Shown piece after piece: positions 13,401-23,300 of a stretch of DNA of 64,000 nucleotides. The stretch is taken from assembly GCA_022749755.1 (NCBI GenBank), contig CM040448.1, positions 11,344,481 through 11,408,480 of the forward strand, written 5' to 3'. Every line of letters begins with the position of its first letter. Within the stretch, counting starts at the first letter, position 1. A program made the position numbers and the translations under genes. The DNA comes from Azadirachta indica (taxonomy: Eukaryota; Streptophyta; Magnoliopsida; Sapindales; Meliaceae). The notes beneath the pieces are model-generated. The model did not search any database. It saw only the letters and a program-made list of their open reading frames with translations, and was not told the origin of the DNA.

Positions 13401-14186
13401 GCTGCTGCAGCTTCTCATGGCCTTTCCAGCACAGTCAAATTCAGTGCCTCAAGAAGAATTCCTTCTTGGAACTGCATTGCACGAGAGAACTCAACAGGCT
13501 CTCTTGAAGAAGATCTTCTTGCAGATGTTGCTGCCTCATTGCATCAAGGAGCACCATCTCCTGGTCGGAATTTGCGGGCACACCGCTATGCACATGATGG
13601 AAGTGATAGTGAATCTGAAAGTGTAGATTTAAATTCTTGGACAAGATCTGGTGGGCCCTTGATGAGGACTACTTCCGCAAATAAGTTTGTTGATTTTGTA
13701 CAAAGTTTGGATGTCGAAACCGAAATGGCAAAAGGTGTGATGTCTCAACCACACACTCTTGCATTTCAGACAGGAGGCAGGGACTCAATTAATCATAGCC
13801 CGAGAACAACTCCAGATAGAGGTTCAGAAAATGAGTTTGAGTGCAAGGAATTTGGCAATAGAAATTCTGCAAGTGGTTCTAGTATTATGGTCACTGAAGG
13901 TGATCTCCTGCAGCCTGAGAGAACTCACAATGGATTTGTGTTTAATGTTGTAAAGAAAGAATTAGCACTATCAAACAGGAGTCTCGAGTCAGAAACTTAT
14001 GACAGTGAGTTAGCTGAAGTGCAGATTGATTGTCCAGAAAAGGAGATGGATGCTAGCTCAGAATCTGAATATGGTGATGATATTATCGATCCAGCTAGTT
14101 CCATAAAGGATGCTACTCAAGATACTAATCCCACTGATCATTCTGGCAAACATGGTTGCGGTGATCACGGTGTCGTGGATGGTTAA
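10460..14186 (+). CDS. SDP1: SDP1-type triacylglycerol lipase (patatin family)
   Basis: Exons 10460-11878, 12836-12979 and 13221-14186 join in phase to 842 codons plus stop; Arabidopsis SDP1 is about 825 residues. All junctions are GT-AG. The enzyme hydrolyses stored triacylglycerol at the oil-body surface, the first step of oil mobilisation after germination. The N-terminal domain (DUF3336 type, about 90-225) precedes a patatin core (about 228-430) with glycine-rich oxyanion motif [12 protein letters not shown] (235-246), nucleophile elbow GSSVG (Ser265) and catalytic Asp in RWRDGS (Asp423). A hydrophobic stretch near 55-82 may help membrane or droplet contact. Exon 3 carries conserved [10 protein letters not shown] and then a divergent, Ser-rich acidic tail. 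The ATG at 10460 is chosen because MDISNEA matches the family start. Catalytic residues are intact, so the gene looks functional. Confidence 0.97.
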
Positions 14187-14545
14187 TTTTGAGAACCATT
14201 TGTTTTTTTGATTCAGTATATACTTGTTTAAGTATGTTTGTGTCAACCTGAAGAAGTCTTACTGATAAAAGGCAGACTGAATGCAACTTGTGAAGTTGCA
14301 AGTTTCAGATACAAGAAACTTTTGTGTTGCCGACATCTACTTGTATACAGTATATATATAGATGAAGGGGAAGTTGCATTGAATTGCAGGTCTTGACTGT
14401 GTTGCCGAGACTAATGATTTCTCTTACAAAGGTAGAGGGTGGGTTATAGTTCTGATACTGCTTTGTTTGCCCAGCCAAAATGAGAAAACAGTGTTGCATT
14501 AACATGGATACCTGCAACTTTTTTTTCACAATTCAATAAAAGAAA
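14187..14545 (+). other. 3' untranslated region of the SDP1-like gene with poly(A) signal
   Basis: After the TAA at 14184-14186 the sequence has no continuing frame. A canonical AATAAA lies at 14535-14540, about 350 bases past the stop, a normal distance for a plant 3' UTR. The actual cleavage site cannot be seen. Confidence 0.5.
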
Positions 14546-15715
14546 AATAACTCTATCTCTGTCTCATCAATGGCAGTGTTCTCTTATTTTGTTATCTGTG
14601 ATTACCTGGTGACATATTACATCTTGATTACATCTAGTCTACTGTTAGTATCATTTTCAAATGTCATATTTCAGGTTTTTATGAAAGCAACTTCGAAGTG
14701 CAAGCGTTTATCAGGTTAGTACACTATACTCTTTGAAACTTTACAAATGGAATAAACTTGAACCTCATGAAACAATATTCAAAATGATGGATGTGTTTCT
14801 TGTTGAATGGGAAGTTGGAGATTCAACTTGTTAATGACATGATCAGAAAACATCGGTGTGAAAAGTATGGTAAAGCAACTTGCTAATGACTCTAGATGTT
14901 TCCATTTCCAGTCATCCACCCACTTGTTGAATTTGTAAAGCAACTTAATGTTTGTTGTCCAAGGGCATGAACATGCGTTGCTTCTATGGTTGAAGAATTT
15001 TTTGATTGGGATAGTGGACCATACATAATATAACAATCATACATCCTTTTTTTCCACTAATAACAAAAGGCATCAAATTTAACACCATATTTCGTTATTA
15101 TTATTACATGTAATATTGATGTCGAGAGTTATTTTATAGTGCATCACATTTCATTCATGGTTTCTCTGAAAAGTTAAGTGTAGGTTCCACTTGCACTACC
15201 ACAGCAAACAAAAATTAAATGACTTTGACTTGTGCAAACTACTATCACTCAATTTGTGGGTTAATTTTCAATGTAGGGCAGCTTGCCTTTCCTCGGTGCT
15301 TTTAATTGCTAATGTTTGTAATCCTACTCTTCTTGAAGGAGTTTGAATCCTACTAAAGTAAAATATGGGCATTTTTCTCTTCAAATAAAAAACCCCCGTG
15401 TACACACGAATGTGTTATAAGTCTGAGAGTCGTTTATTGTGCGTACGTATGCGCATGCGTGTATGTTTTATCATGGAAACAGAGGACTTTGAATTAAATT
15501 GCAAGGAAATATATGGACAAGTTGGAAAGGACTGGGAAGGTTAGAGGGAGTGATAGAATGGAAAAATGAAAAAGCAGTGGATACCAACAAAGTCAAAACC
15601 AAAAACTTTCCAACATCAATTCATGCCCCTTGTTCAGCTTTTTCCATTACACTTTTTACGTAATCGATTAAAATGTCTCCATTGAATATGCTCTCCTTCA
15701 CTTTGATTGTGGTCC

Positions 15716-15745
15716 AACCCAACCCAACCCAACCCAACCCAACCC
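15716..15745. repeat. (AACCC)6 minisatellite
   Basis: Six perfect AACCC units followed by GTCCC. The minus strand reads GGGTT repeated, with six GGG runs separated by TT, a canonical intramolecular G-quadruplex pattern. It is not the plant telomere repeat, which is CCCTAAA. Confidence 0.95.
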
Positions 15746-16072
15746 GTCCCATCCTATGCATGCCCACTGGATTCTGCGTCAAAACATGGGTTGTCAAACA
15801 CACTCACACTCTTGATTAATTATACCAATAGCCCACAGTATCCCTTATTTATTTATTTGTATCTTATGAATTTGTTTACAGTTAGAACTCAATCATTTTT
15901 GTTTCATCTTTTAAAAGAAAAAAGACCTTACTTAATTGAGTTTTAACGAACCAAAATTAAACTAATTAAACCTAATTTTCTCTTTAAATCTTTTTTTTTA
16001 GAAAAATATTATCACGTTGCCAAGATAGACCAGGTTATAATATAGTATGCAAATGATTTAACAAAATTAAAA

Positions 16073-16097
16073 AATATATATATATATATATATTAAA

Positions 16098-16134
<37 letters not shown>
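16073..16134. repeat. (TA)n followed by (GA)n microsatellite
   Basis: A run of alternating TA to about 16093 is followed after a short AAAAGAGACA spacer by about 15 GA units. This compound dinucleotide repeat is ordinary for plant spacers and likely polymorphic. Confidence 0.95.
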
Positions 16135-16137
<3 letters not shown>

Positions 16138-16234
16138 AAATGTCTGTTTTGTAGTGAAGAGTGAAGTGAATCAATCAAGTTGCGTTATGTTGAGCTGATA
16201 GAAGCTAAAGCATCAAAGTCTTGTCTTTGTTATA

Positions 16235-16271
16235 TCCATCCATCCCTCCATCCATCCATCCATCCATCCAA
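16235..16271. repeat. (CATC)n tetranucleotide repeat
   Basis: Nine or so CATC units, one interrupted (CCTC), are followed by a T-rich stretch. The 126-codon frame that crosses this repeat (16180-16560) has a low-complexity His/Pro/Ser start because of it and is not taken as a gene. Confidence 0.9.
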
Positions 16272-16579
16272 TTGTGTTTTGTTTTGTTGTATTTTTTTTT
16301 TTTTAATTTTTTATATTTATTTGTTTGTAATTTCCGCGTGCGATTCCGCTTTCACTTTCACTCAGTCGTCTCTCGTCTATCCCTCTAACCCTAACCCCAT
16401 TGCTGACTCAGCCAACCCTACTTCCGTGATTTTGCTCACCCAATTTATTAAATCTCATAATTTTTTCAAAATTATAAAATGTAATAAAAATATATGTTTA
16501 TTTTTTAATTTAGAAAAAAAAAAAACAAAAATAATACCTATTAGTAGGTTAATCTTTTAACTTAATGACATTATAGGGT

Positions 16580-16679
16580 AGCTAGTTAGCTACCCTATAA
16601 CTTAATCATATATTATAAAATTTATAAATATTTTTTAAAAAATAAATTATTAATATTATTATAGGGTAGCTAGTTAGCT
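16580..16679. mobile_element. Roughly 100-bp foldback (MITE-like) element
   Basis: A 21-bp left arm (16580-16600) and right arm (16659-16679) are inverted copies of each other with 19 of 21 positions matching, flanking a 58-nt AT-only core. The left arm is also half of a 30-bp palindrome (16571-16600; 14-bp arms TTATAGGGTAGCTA around GT). A third partial copy, TTATAGGGTAG, lies at 16704. No target duplication is clear, so the mobile-element call is inference; the inverted structure itself is plain. Confidence 0.5.
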
Positions 16680-17729
16680 CGCTCGCTCCTGGTTTCTTGG
16701 AAATTATAGGGTAGAAGTAGAACCCACTCGTAAACATGGAACAGAGACTCTTTCCTAAAAGATAACGTTAAAGTCTTCTTGTTTTTTTTTTTTTTTTTTT
16801 TTTAACAAGAAAGGAAGAAAAAGAGGAAGAAAACTTTCTTTGTAAAGCATCTAGATTGACAGTTGTCCCTAAAGATTGAGTGGATAAGAATTAAGAATTT
16901 GCGGTTTCTACTTTTAATCAAGCTACTAATTTTTTTTAAAATTTTTTTTAGAGTTGATATTTAAATTTAAACCTCGATTATATAAATATTTACTTTGGCT
17001 ACAAATTAGAATAGTATTATTAATGGTTACAAAATAGCCAATAAAATACTAATAACAGCTACATTATGACCTGTTGAACGGCAAAATTAATAATTCATTT
17101 TAATACCTTTGTACAAAGACCGAGACTTTGTTTGAAAGTGTTAATTATCACTTCAAAAATGTTAATTGATATTTTTAATATTTTTAATAAAAAAAAATAT
17201 TTATTTAAATGAAATTAATACTTAAGTAATTTTTTTAATTAGTATATAATAAAGTACTTTTTTATAAAATTAGTACTTAAAATTGTTTAAGCATCTAATC
17301 CTCTAATTTTAATAAAAGTTATGTAATTTTTTAAAAATACTTTCAATAAATTTTATAAATTTCAACTGAACTTAATAAAAATTTTATCATTCCCAATATA
17401 AGTTCAACTAACTTCAAAATTTTCAATTCTTATCCTATTTTGGTTATATTTCTTATGCAATTGATTATTTTATTTTTTTATAAATTTATAATTATTTTAT
17501 AATGCATGTATTTATTTTTTTTTTTAATAGTAGTAGTCAATACAACAAATAGTATTATTTTGAGAGATAGTAATAAAATAAAAATATTAAATAAAAAATT
17601 ATGATTAAAACATGAATGTTTATTATATCTCTATTAAAATTTATATTAGTTAATTTAAAAAATACATAATGTCAATTTATTTTATAGTTTTATTTTTATT
17701 TTTTAAAAATATTTATTTTTATTAAAAAA

Positions 17730-18378
17730 TAATATCTATATATTATTTAATTTGAAAAATTATTATTAATTTTATATATTACTTACTTTGAATATTATAA
17801 TAATTTGTTAATATCAAAGTATTTTTTAATTATAAATCTAAACACACAATTTAACACTAAAAATATAATATAAATACTTTTTATCTTTTTTAAAAACTGT
17901 AAAAAAAAAAAATGTTAAAGAGTATAAATGTTAATTATATATTAACGTTTTATCTTTAACATTTCCAAAAAGAAGGCTTCTACTAATCTTTTATTTTGAA
18001 TTTATTTCTTTGTATAATTGAACTCAAATTAAACTCAAATTTATTTATTTTTTTTATAATATATGTATATTATTTAATTTATAAAAAATATTATTAATTT
18101 TATATATTACTTAATTTTAAAAATATTATAATATTTATTATAATAATTTGTTAATATTAAAATATTTTTTAATTATAAATCGAAGCACTTAATCTAACAC
18201 TAAAATATAATATAAATATTTTTTTTTTTTTTTAAAAACTATCCAAAAAAAATGCTAAAATGTATAAACATAAAGTATATTAACGTTATATCTATTCCTA
18301 AATGGAAGCCTTCTACTAATCCTTTACTTCGAATTTATTTCTTTCTATAATTGAACTCAAATTAAACTATTACAAACA
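17730..18378. repeat. Tandem duplication, unit about 330 bp
   Basis: Copy 1 (about 17730-18045) and copy 2 (about 18058-18378) share an ordered series of words at offsets of 328-333 bp: TATTATTAATTTTATATATTACTTA, TTTAATTATAAATC, AACACTAAAA, AAGGCTTCTACTAATC or its variant, and ATTGAACTCAAATTAAAC at 18017 and 18350. The copies differ by small indels and substitutions, so the duplication is not very recent. No coding content. Confidence 0.75.
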
Positions 18379-19503
18379 ATAATCTTCATTAATTCAAATT
18401 ACCCTTGTTTAATAAATGAGATATAATTACAATTTTGTCCAATTTAATCTAGAGTGGAATCTAAACTATTATTGTTGTTGTGGTTGTTTTACCAATTTGT
18501 TGTACCTAAAAATGTCAGCTAACGATTAAATTAATTATGAAATATTATTTATATGAATCTCAAAATATTTTTTTGTCAGATCTCTCAAGTCTTAAACCCC
18601 AAATATACAAATACTTAATAATTGAACCCAACATTTCATAATTCATTGAATAATTGATGAGTAACTTCCCCGTAGTTTACATAGGAATATGATTCCAGCA
18701 CATACTTATTTTTTATTTTTTTTGGTTATAAAAATATTTATTAAAAAAAATATATATGTTATAATTTAAGCTTTATTTAATATGGTTTCAATTATGTTTT
18801 TAATTTAATTTCCTCAGTAATTACATTTTTGTTTGCATAAGATATTATTCAAAAAGTAGTGATGGTATAGGTTATCTTCATTATAATAGAAAAGAAAGGG
18901 AAAAATAATTTCATAATTAAATAAATGATAAATTCTTAATTATTAATTTGATCTCTGATTTAACCTAAACACAAAAGTTAATGCTTGTCTTCAATTTGTT
19001 TTTGGAAAGAGTTAGAATATTTTTCAAATGCAGCTTACTTTTATTTTTGAAGTTCTGCGATTCTAACAGTTTAAAATATAATATTTATTTATTTTTCATT
19101 AAAAAAATCCATTATTAATTTGTATTTATTTAAAATTTAAAATTTTATCAAAAATCAACGGGCACACAGAAATATGTGTGAAAATGCCGCGTGAACAGCT
19201 GGAGAATCTCTTCTTCAAACGAAGAGGGAATCCAAAACACAAATCACAAACCACTCTTCTACTGCCACGTATCCATCTATAGCATTAAAATTTCCAAAAT
19301 TTCCCTGAAGCATCCCAGACGGGTGGTGGCCCAAGGCCGGTTCGGGTTACACAAAAAGGGAAATGACTTTCACAATAAAAACGCCCCTCTTTTGGATTCA
19401 AAAGAAGGATTTAGGTTAAAAAATCACAAAATAACAATACACCCAGGTCCGTTAAACTTACGAAATTACCCCTACATAAATCCATTAATATTAATTAGAT
19501 AAA

Positions 19504-19511
19504 TATAAATA
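19504..19511 (+). promoter_or_regulatory. Candidate TATA box of the calmodulin-like gene
   Basis: TATAAATA about 180 bases before the ATG at 19691. It is the best TATA-like word in the window where a core promoter would be expected, but the surrounding DNA is AT-rich and a chance match is possible. The leader after it is C/T rich (TTCTTCTTCTTC near 19660). Confidence 0.35.
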
Positions 19512-19690
19512 CAAATAATATCATGATTAAAGAGATGGAAGGAAATTTCCTGGAAGTTGCCATGGAGGCCTTCCTTCTCCATTTAACCGCTCCACCTTCC
19601 TGACTTTTTCTCCTCAACTCACATTCTCACTCTTCTTTTTTCTCTTCAAATCGATCTTTTATTCTTCTTCTTCTGCTTACCATTTCAGCC

Positions 19691-20368
19691 ATGAAATTTA
19701 TATCCAAACTCAGCCCCAAGCGTCTTTTGGGGTCCAAGAAAGACCGGACTATCGTCTCACGTTCCGACCCATCGTCATTTAGTTCTGGTACGTCCTTCTC
19801 CTCTTCATCTGACTCCTCAATCTCCAAACACAACCGTAAAATCAGTTCAGACCCTGAAAGAACCGGGACACCCACCAGTGTTTTACCTGAAATATCGGGG
19901 GAGTGGTCCGATATGTCGGCCGATATTTCGGTCGATTTAAACTACGAACTTATCCAGGCGTTTAAGTTGCTAGACAGAAATAACGATGGGGTGGTGTCGA
20001 GAAGCGAGTTGGAGGCGTTCTTGATCCGGCTGGGAGCCGAGCCGCCGAGCGAAGAGGAGGTGTCCATGATGCTGAGCGAGGTGGATCGGGACGGTGACGG
20101 GTGTATAAGTTTGGAAGCGTTGAGCCGAGTGGTGAACTCGGCTTGCGAGCCGGCGTGCGAGCCCGAACTCAAACAAACGTTCGATTTCTTTGACACAGAT
20201 CACGACGGTAAAATAACAGCGGAGGAATTACTGAGCGTGTTTACCCAACTAGGGGACGAGAGTTGCACGTTAGAGGATTGCCGGCGCATGATAGGATTGG
20301 TGGATAAAAACGATGATGGATTCGTGTGCTTTGAAGACTTTTCAAGGATGATGGAGTTGCAGAGATGA
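19691..20368 (+). CDS. CML36: Calmodulin-like EF-hand protein, CML35/CML36 type
   Basis: Intronless frame of 225 residues. It is a calcium sensor with four EF-hand loops at about 95-106 (DRNNDGVVSRSE), 132-143 (DRDGDGCISLEA), 168-179 (DTDHDGKITAEE) and 205-216 (DKNDDGFVCFED), after an 80-residue Ser-rich basic N-terminal extension containing SPKRLLGSKKD and SRSDPSSF, which is typical of the CML35/36 branch. Loop 2 has Ala at position 12 where a Glu normally chelates calcium, and loop 4 has Asp there, so loops 1 and 3 are probably the strong sites. Codon use is much more G/C rich than the surrounding spacer, which supports true coding. Partner proteins cannot be inferred. CML35 and CML36 cannot be told apart with certainty. 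Confidence 0.93.
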   Translation: MKFISKLSPKRLLGSKKDRTIVSRSDPSSFSSGTSFSSSSDSSISKHNRKISSDPERTGTPTSVLPEISGEWSDMSADISVDLNYELIQAFKLLDRNNDGVVSRSELEAFLIRLGAEPPSEEEVSMMLSEVDRDGDGCISLEALSRVVNSACEPACEPELKQTFDFFDTDHDGKITAEELLSVFTQLGDESCTLEDCRRMIGLVDKNDDGFVCFEDFSRMMELQR

Positions 20369-23300
20369 TCGTGATTGTTGTTGATGTCTTCAAATTGATG
20401 ATGATCATGTGATGACGTGTTCTCTTGAACTTGATGATATAAAAATATCGAAGTCTTTAAATTTTATAATTGCAAAAGCTCTAAAATATAATCGGGTTAT
20501 AATAATATGACGGGTTGGATTGTATGTAAGAATATTATCTAATTTTACTATTATTATTCTTTTTTTTTATATATAATAATATTAGATTGCTTATGATAGT
20601 GACACCTGGATAGTCTAAGATGAGCCAGCATTGAGTCACTAACGACGGTGCACTGATTTCTTAATATTTGTATAAATTTATTAATTAGAGATATATTAAC
20701 CATTTGTAAATTAAATGGTGCATTTTAAGTTATTTTAAATCATAAAAACTATCTTAACCACAGAGTTACCATGAGCACTATAGGGAGTGAGTCATTTTTG
20801 AAAACCCATCAAATAATTTTAAAAACAATTTTGTAAGTGCATATTTTAAACGCATGGAATCTCACTATCATTCATTTTTCACTAACCCCACCCTCATTCG
20901 GAAGTACAATCATTATTACTGTATCAGTGATTTTGACATAAACTCTCTCTTGCTTTAATGCCTATTTCATTCCCGAAATTTGAAAAAAAAAACCCCAAAA
21001 ATTTTTTCTATTTATTAAAAAATTAAATTTGTAATCTTTTAATTCAATATAATTCTGTTTTTAAAAATAAATTTAATTAAGTTATATTTAATTTTAAATA
21101 TATTGATTTAACTCATTATAATATTATTTTTGAGTGACTTTATTTGTAATAATATTTAATTATGAATTAAGATCAAATAACTTAAATTAAACGTCAATTT
21201 GGTAAATAAAAAAAGACGAAGAAGCAGAGATAATTTGACACCTGACTTGGAAACATTAGAAATTTAAATACTTAAAGTAATTAAGTCCGTAAAATAATGA
21301 ATAAAATATTTGATAATCTAGGGATTTGTCCTATTAATAATCTCACCAATGAATAAAATGAGGATTCCCTCTATGCACGTTAATCTTCTCTTATTTTAAT
21401 TATCAATAATATAATTTAGTATAATAGTGTAATATTCCAAGTAATTAAACTTGCATATTCATAAGAATATCGTACACAAGAATGTCTTAATTTAAAAAAA
21501 AAAAAAAATCATCCCGCTTGTTTTATGGATCCCTTAATTACACAGACAATTTTTGACTATGGAAGAAATTTTATTAAATAAAATAAATTAATTTAAAATA
21601 TGTGTTTAATGGAAACATAACAATGCCCACCAAGATCTATATTTGAGATGATGACGTGTCATCTATTGATTGTTTCATTAAATATGACGACGCGTGTCAT
21701 GTATTTATTGCTTTAAATAAAACAAAATATATTATTTAATTTTTCTCTGCTAGTCAAATCTAGGATGCAAATAATTATTTAAGAACTATGGTAAATAAGT
21801 GTCTTTTTATTTTCAATAAAAATATTTATAATTAGTATATAGTTCTTATTCTGGTTATAAGAGATTTAATTAATTAAATTTATATAATTAGTTTTATTTT
21901 AAAAAAAAAAAATTAGTTGGAAAGAAATGTCAAGGAAGTAGGGCGGTTTGGCGTGAAGTGAAGGAAGGAACATGGCTGCCTTGATTTGGTCGTTGAAAAT
22001 AACATGCTTATGATGACTTCTAATTATTTGTAATATTAATTAATAATAACAATAATATTTGTTTTGTTTGGGTGGAAAAAAAATTAGAAATTTAAAAGGA
22101 AAAAAAGGTTGAGTTGATTTGTTGAATATTTAGTTGCTGTTGTCGTGATGTGGCGTGGTGTGCTTTTTGGTGAACTTTTGCAGGCTCTGCAACTTTCCAG
22201 GAAATTTCCTTCTACCTTCCACTGTCAGTTAAATTACAAATCTTAGCTGGCTGTAGTACTTTTTTTTTTTTTTTTTTTTTTTCCGTTTGATTTTACTATC
22301 ATCTATAACTAATAAATGTACGACTTCAAAGCTGTGGATTTAATGGGTCAATGAATCATTAATTACACGCAAATTTTTGCTGTCGCCAATACATTTGTAT
22401 TTTCTCTTTTGGTGGAACTTGAACATGGAAGTTGTGGATTTATTACACACCAAATCATCAATTAAAGTGCAAACATAGGTTGTTAGACACAACTACTAGA
22501 TTTATTAAATATTGTGTATATTATTTGCATCAAATTTGTTAAATTAAAGGATTAAAACGTAATTATATATATATATATAATTTGGAAAACAAACTTTTTT
22601 TAATGAAAGAGCTTTAAGCCGAAAGAAGTCCTTTGTATAAGAATTCTACGAAATTCTTGGATTAAGTTTCAAACTTTCCCATTTTACTAGTCCAACCCAA
22701 GTGCTGTACAATGAACGTTCCTTCAAATTGAGGAAAGCTGAAAAAGTAATTTACATTTGAATTTTAGGCACAGCCTTGACAAATTAGCAAGTTGATGTTA
22801 GCAGAGCTACACCCTTAATCACGGTCGGTTAGAGAAAAAAAAAGAAAAGAATTCAATTTAATATTTTTAATTAAACCGGTTATATTATATATATGTGTGT
22901 GGATTATAATTTGTATAAATTTTTATTACTAATGAAAGCCCAGCATTTTAATTTATAATATAAGACTTGCAGATGATAAAATGACATAGATATTTTTACT
23001 TCAACTATTAAAGTAATAGTTGACATATAAAAATCAATTAAAAATATTATTTAATGTTAAATTACATAAGCGTTGGCGGAGATTTTATAATTATATTTTT
23101 TAAAATTACATAATTCGATATGGTACGGTCATTACAAGTTTATATCCATTCAATTGAAATCTATCCCAACTATTTTTTTTCAAATATTATTCAATTAAAA
23201 TATGGATGAATGCATCCATATGCATGTGTTTAAAAATACATGAGATAAAATGAGCAATGCATGAAAAGACGGAATGACTCACTTTTGTTGTTCGAGTTGA

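Larger units (their letters stand above)
14546..19503. other. Spacer between the lipase and calmodulin-like genes
   Basis: No supported gene. The left part (to about 15700) is of mixed composition; the rest is strongly AT-rich. It holds microsatellites, the six-copy AACCC repeat, a short foldback element, a poly-T run at about 16783-16803 and a tandem duplication of about 330 bp, listed separately. The frames at 15707, 16180 and 19191 are repeat-driven or random. Confidence 0.65.

Noticed and set aside
16384..16398. AACCCTAACCCC, resembling a telomere repeat or telo-box
   Set aside because: Only about one and a half units, no array; explained by chance.
19191..19502. 103-codon frame upstream of the calmodulin-like gene
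   Set aside because: It lies in the promoter region, has no domain and ends at the candidate TATA box.
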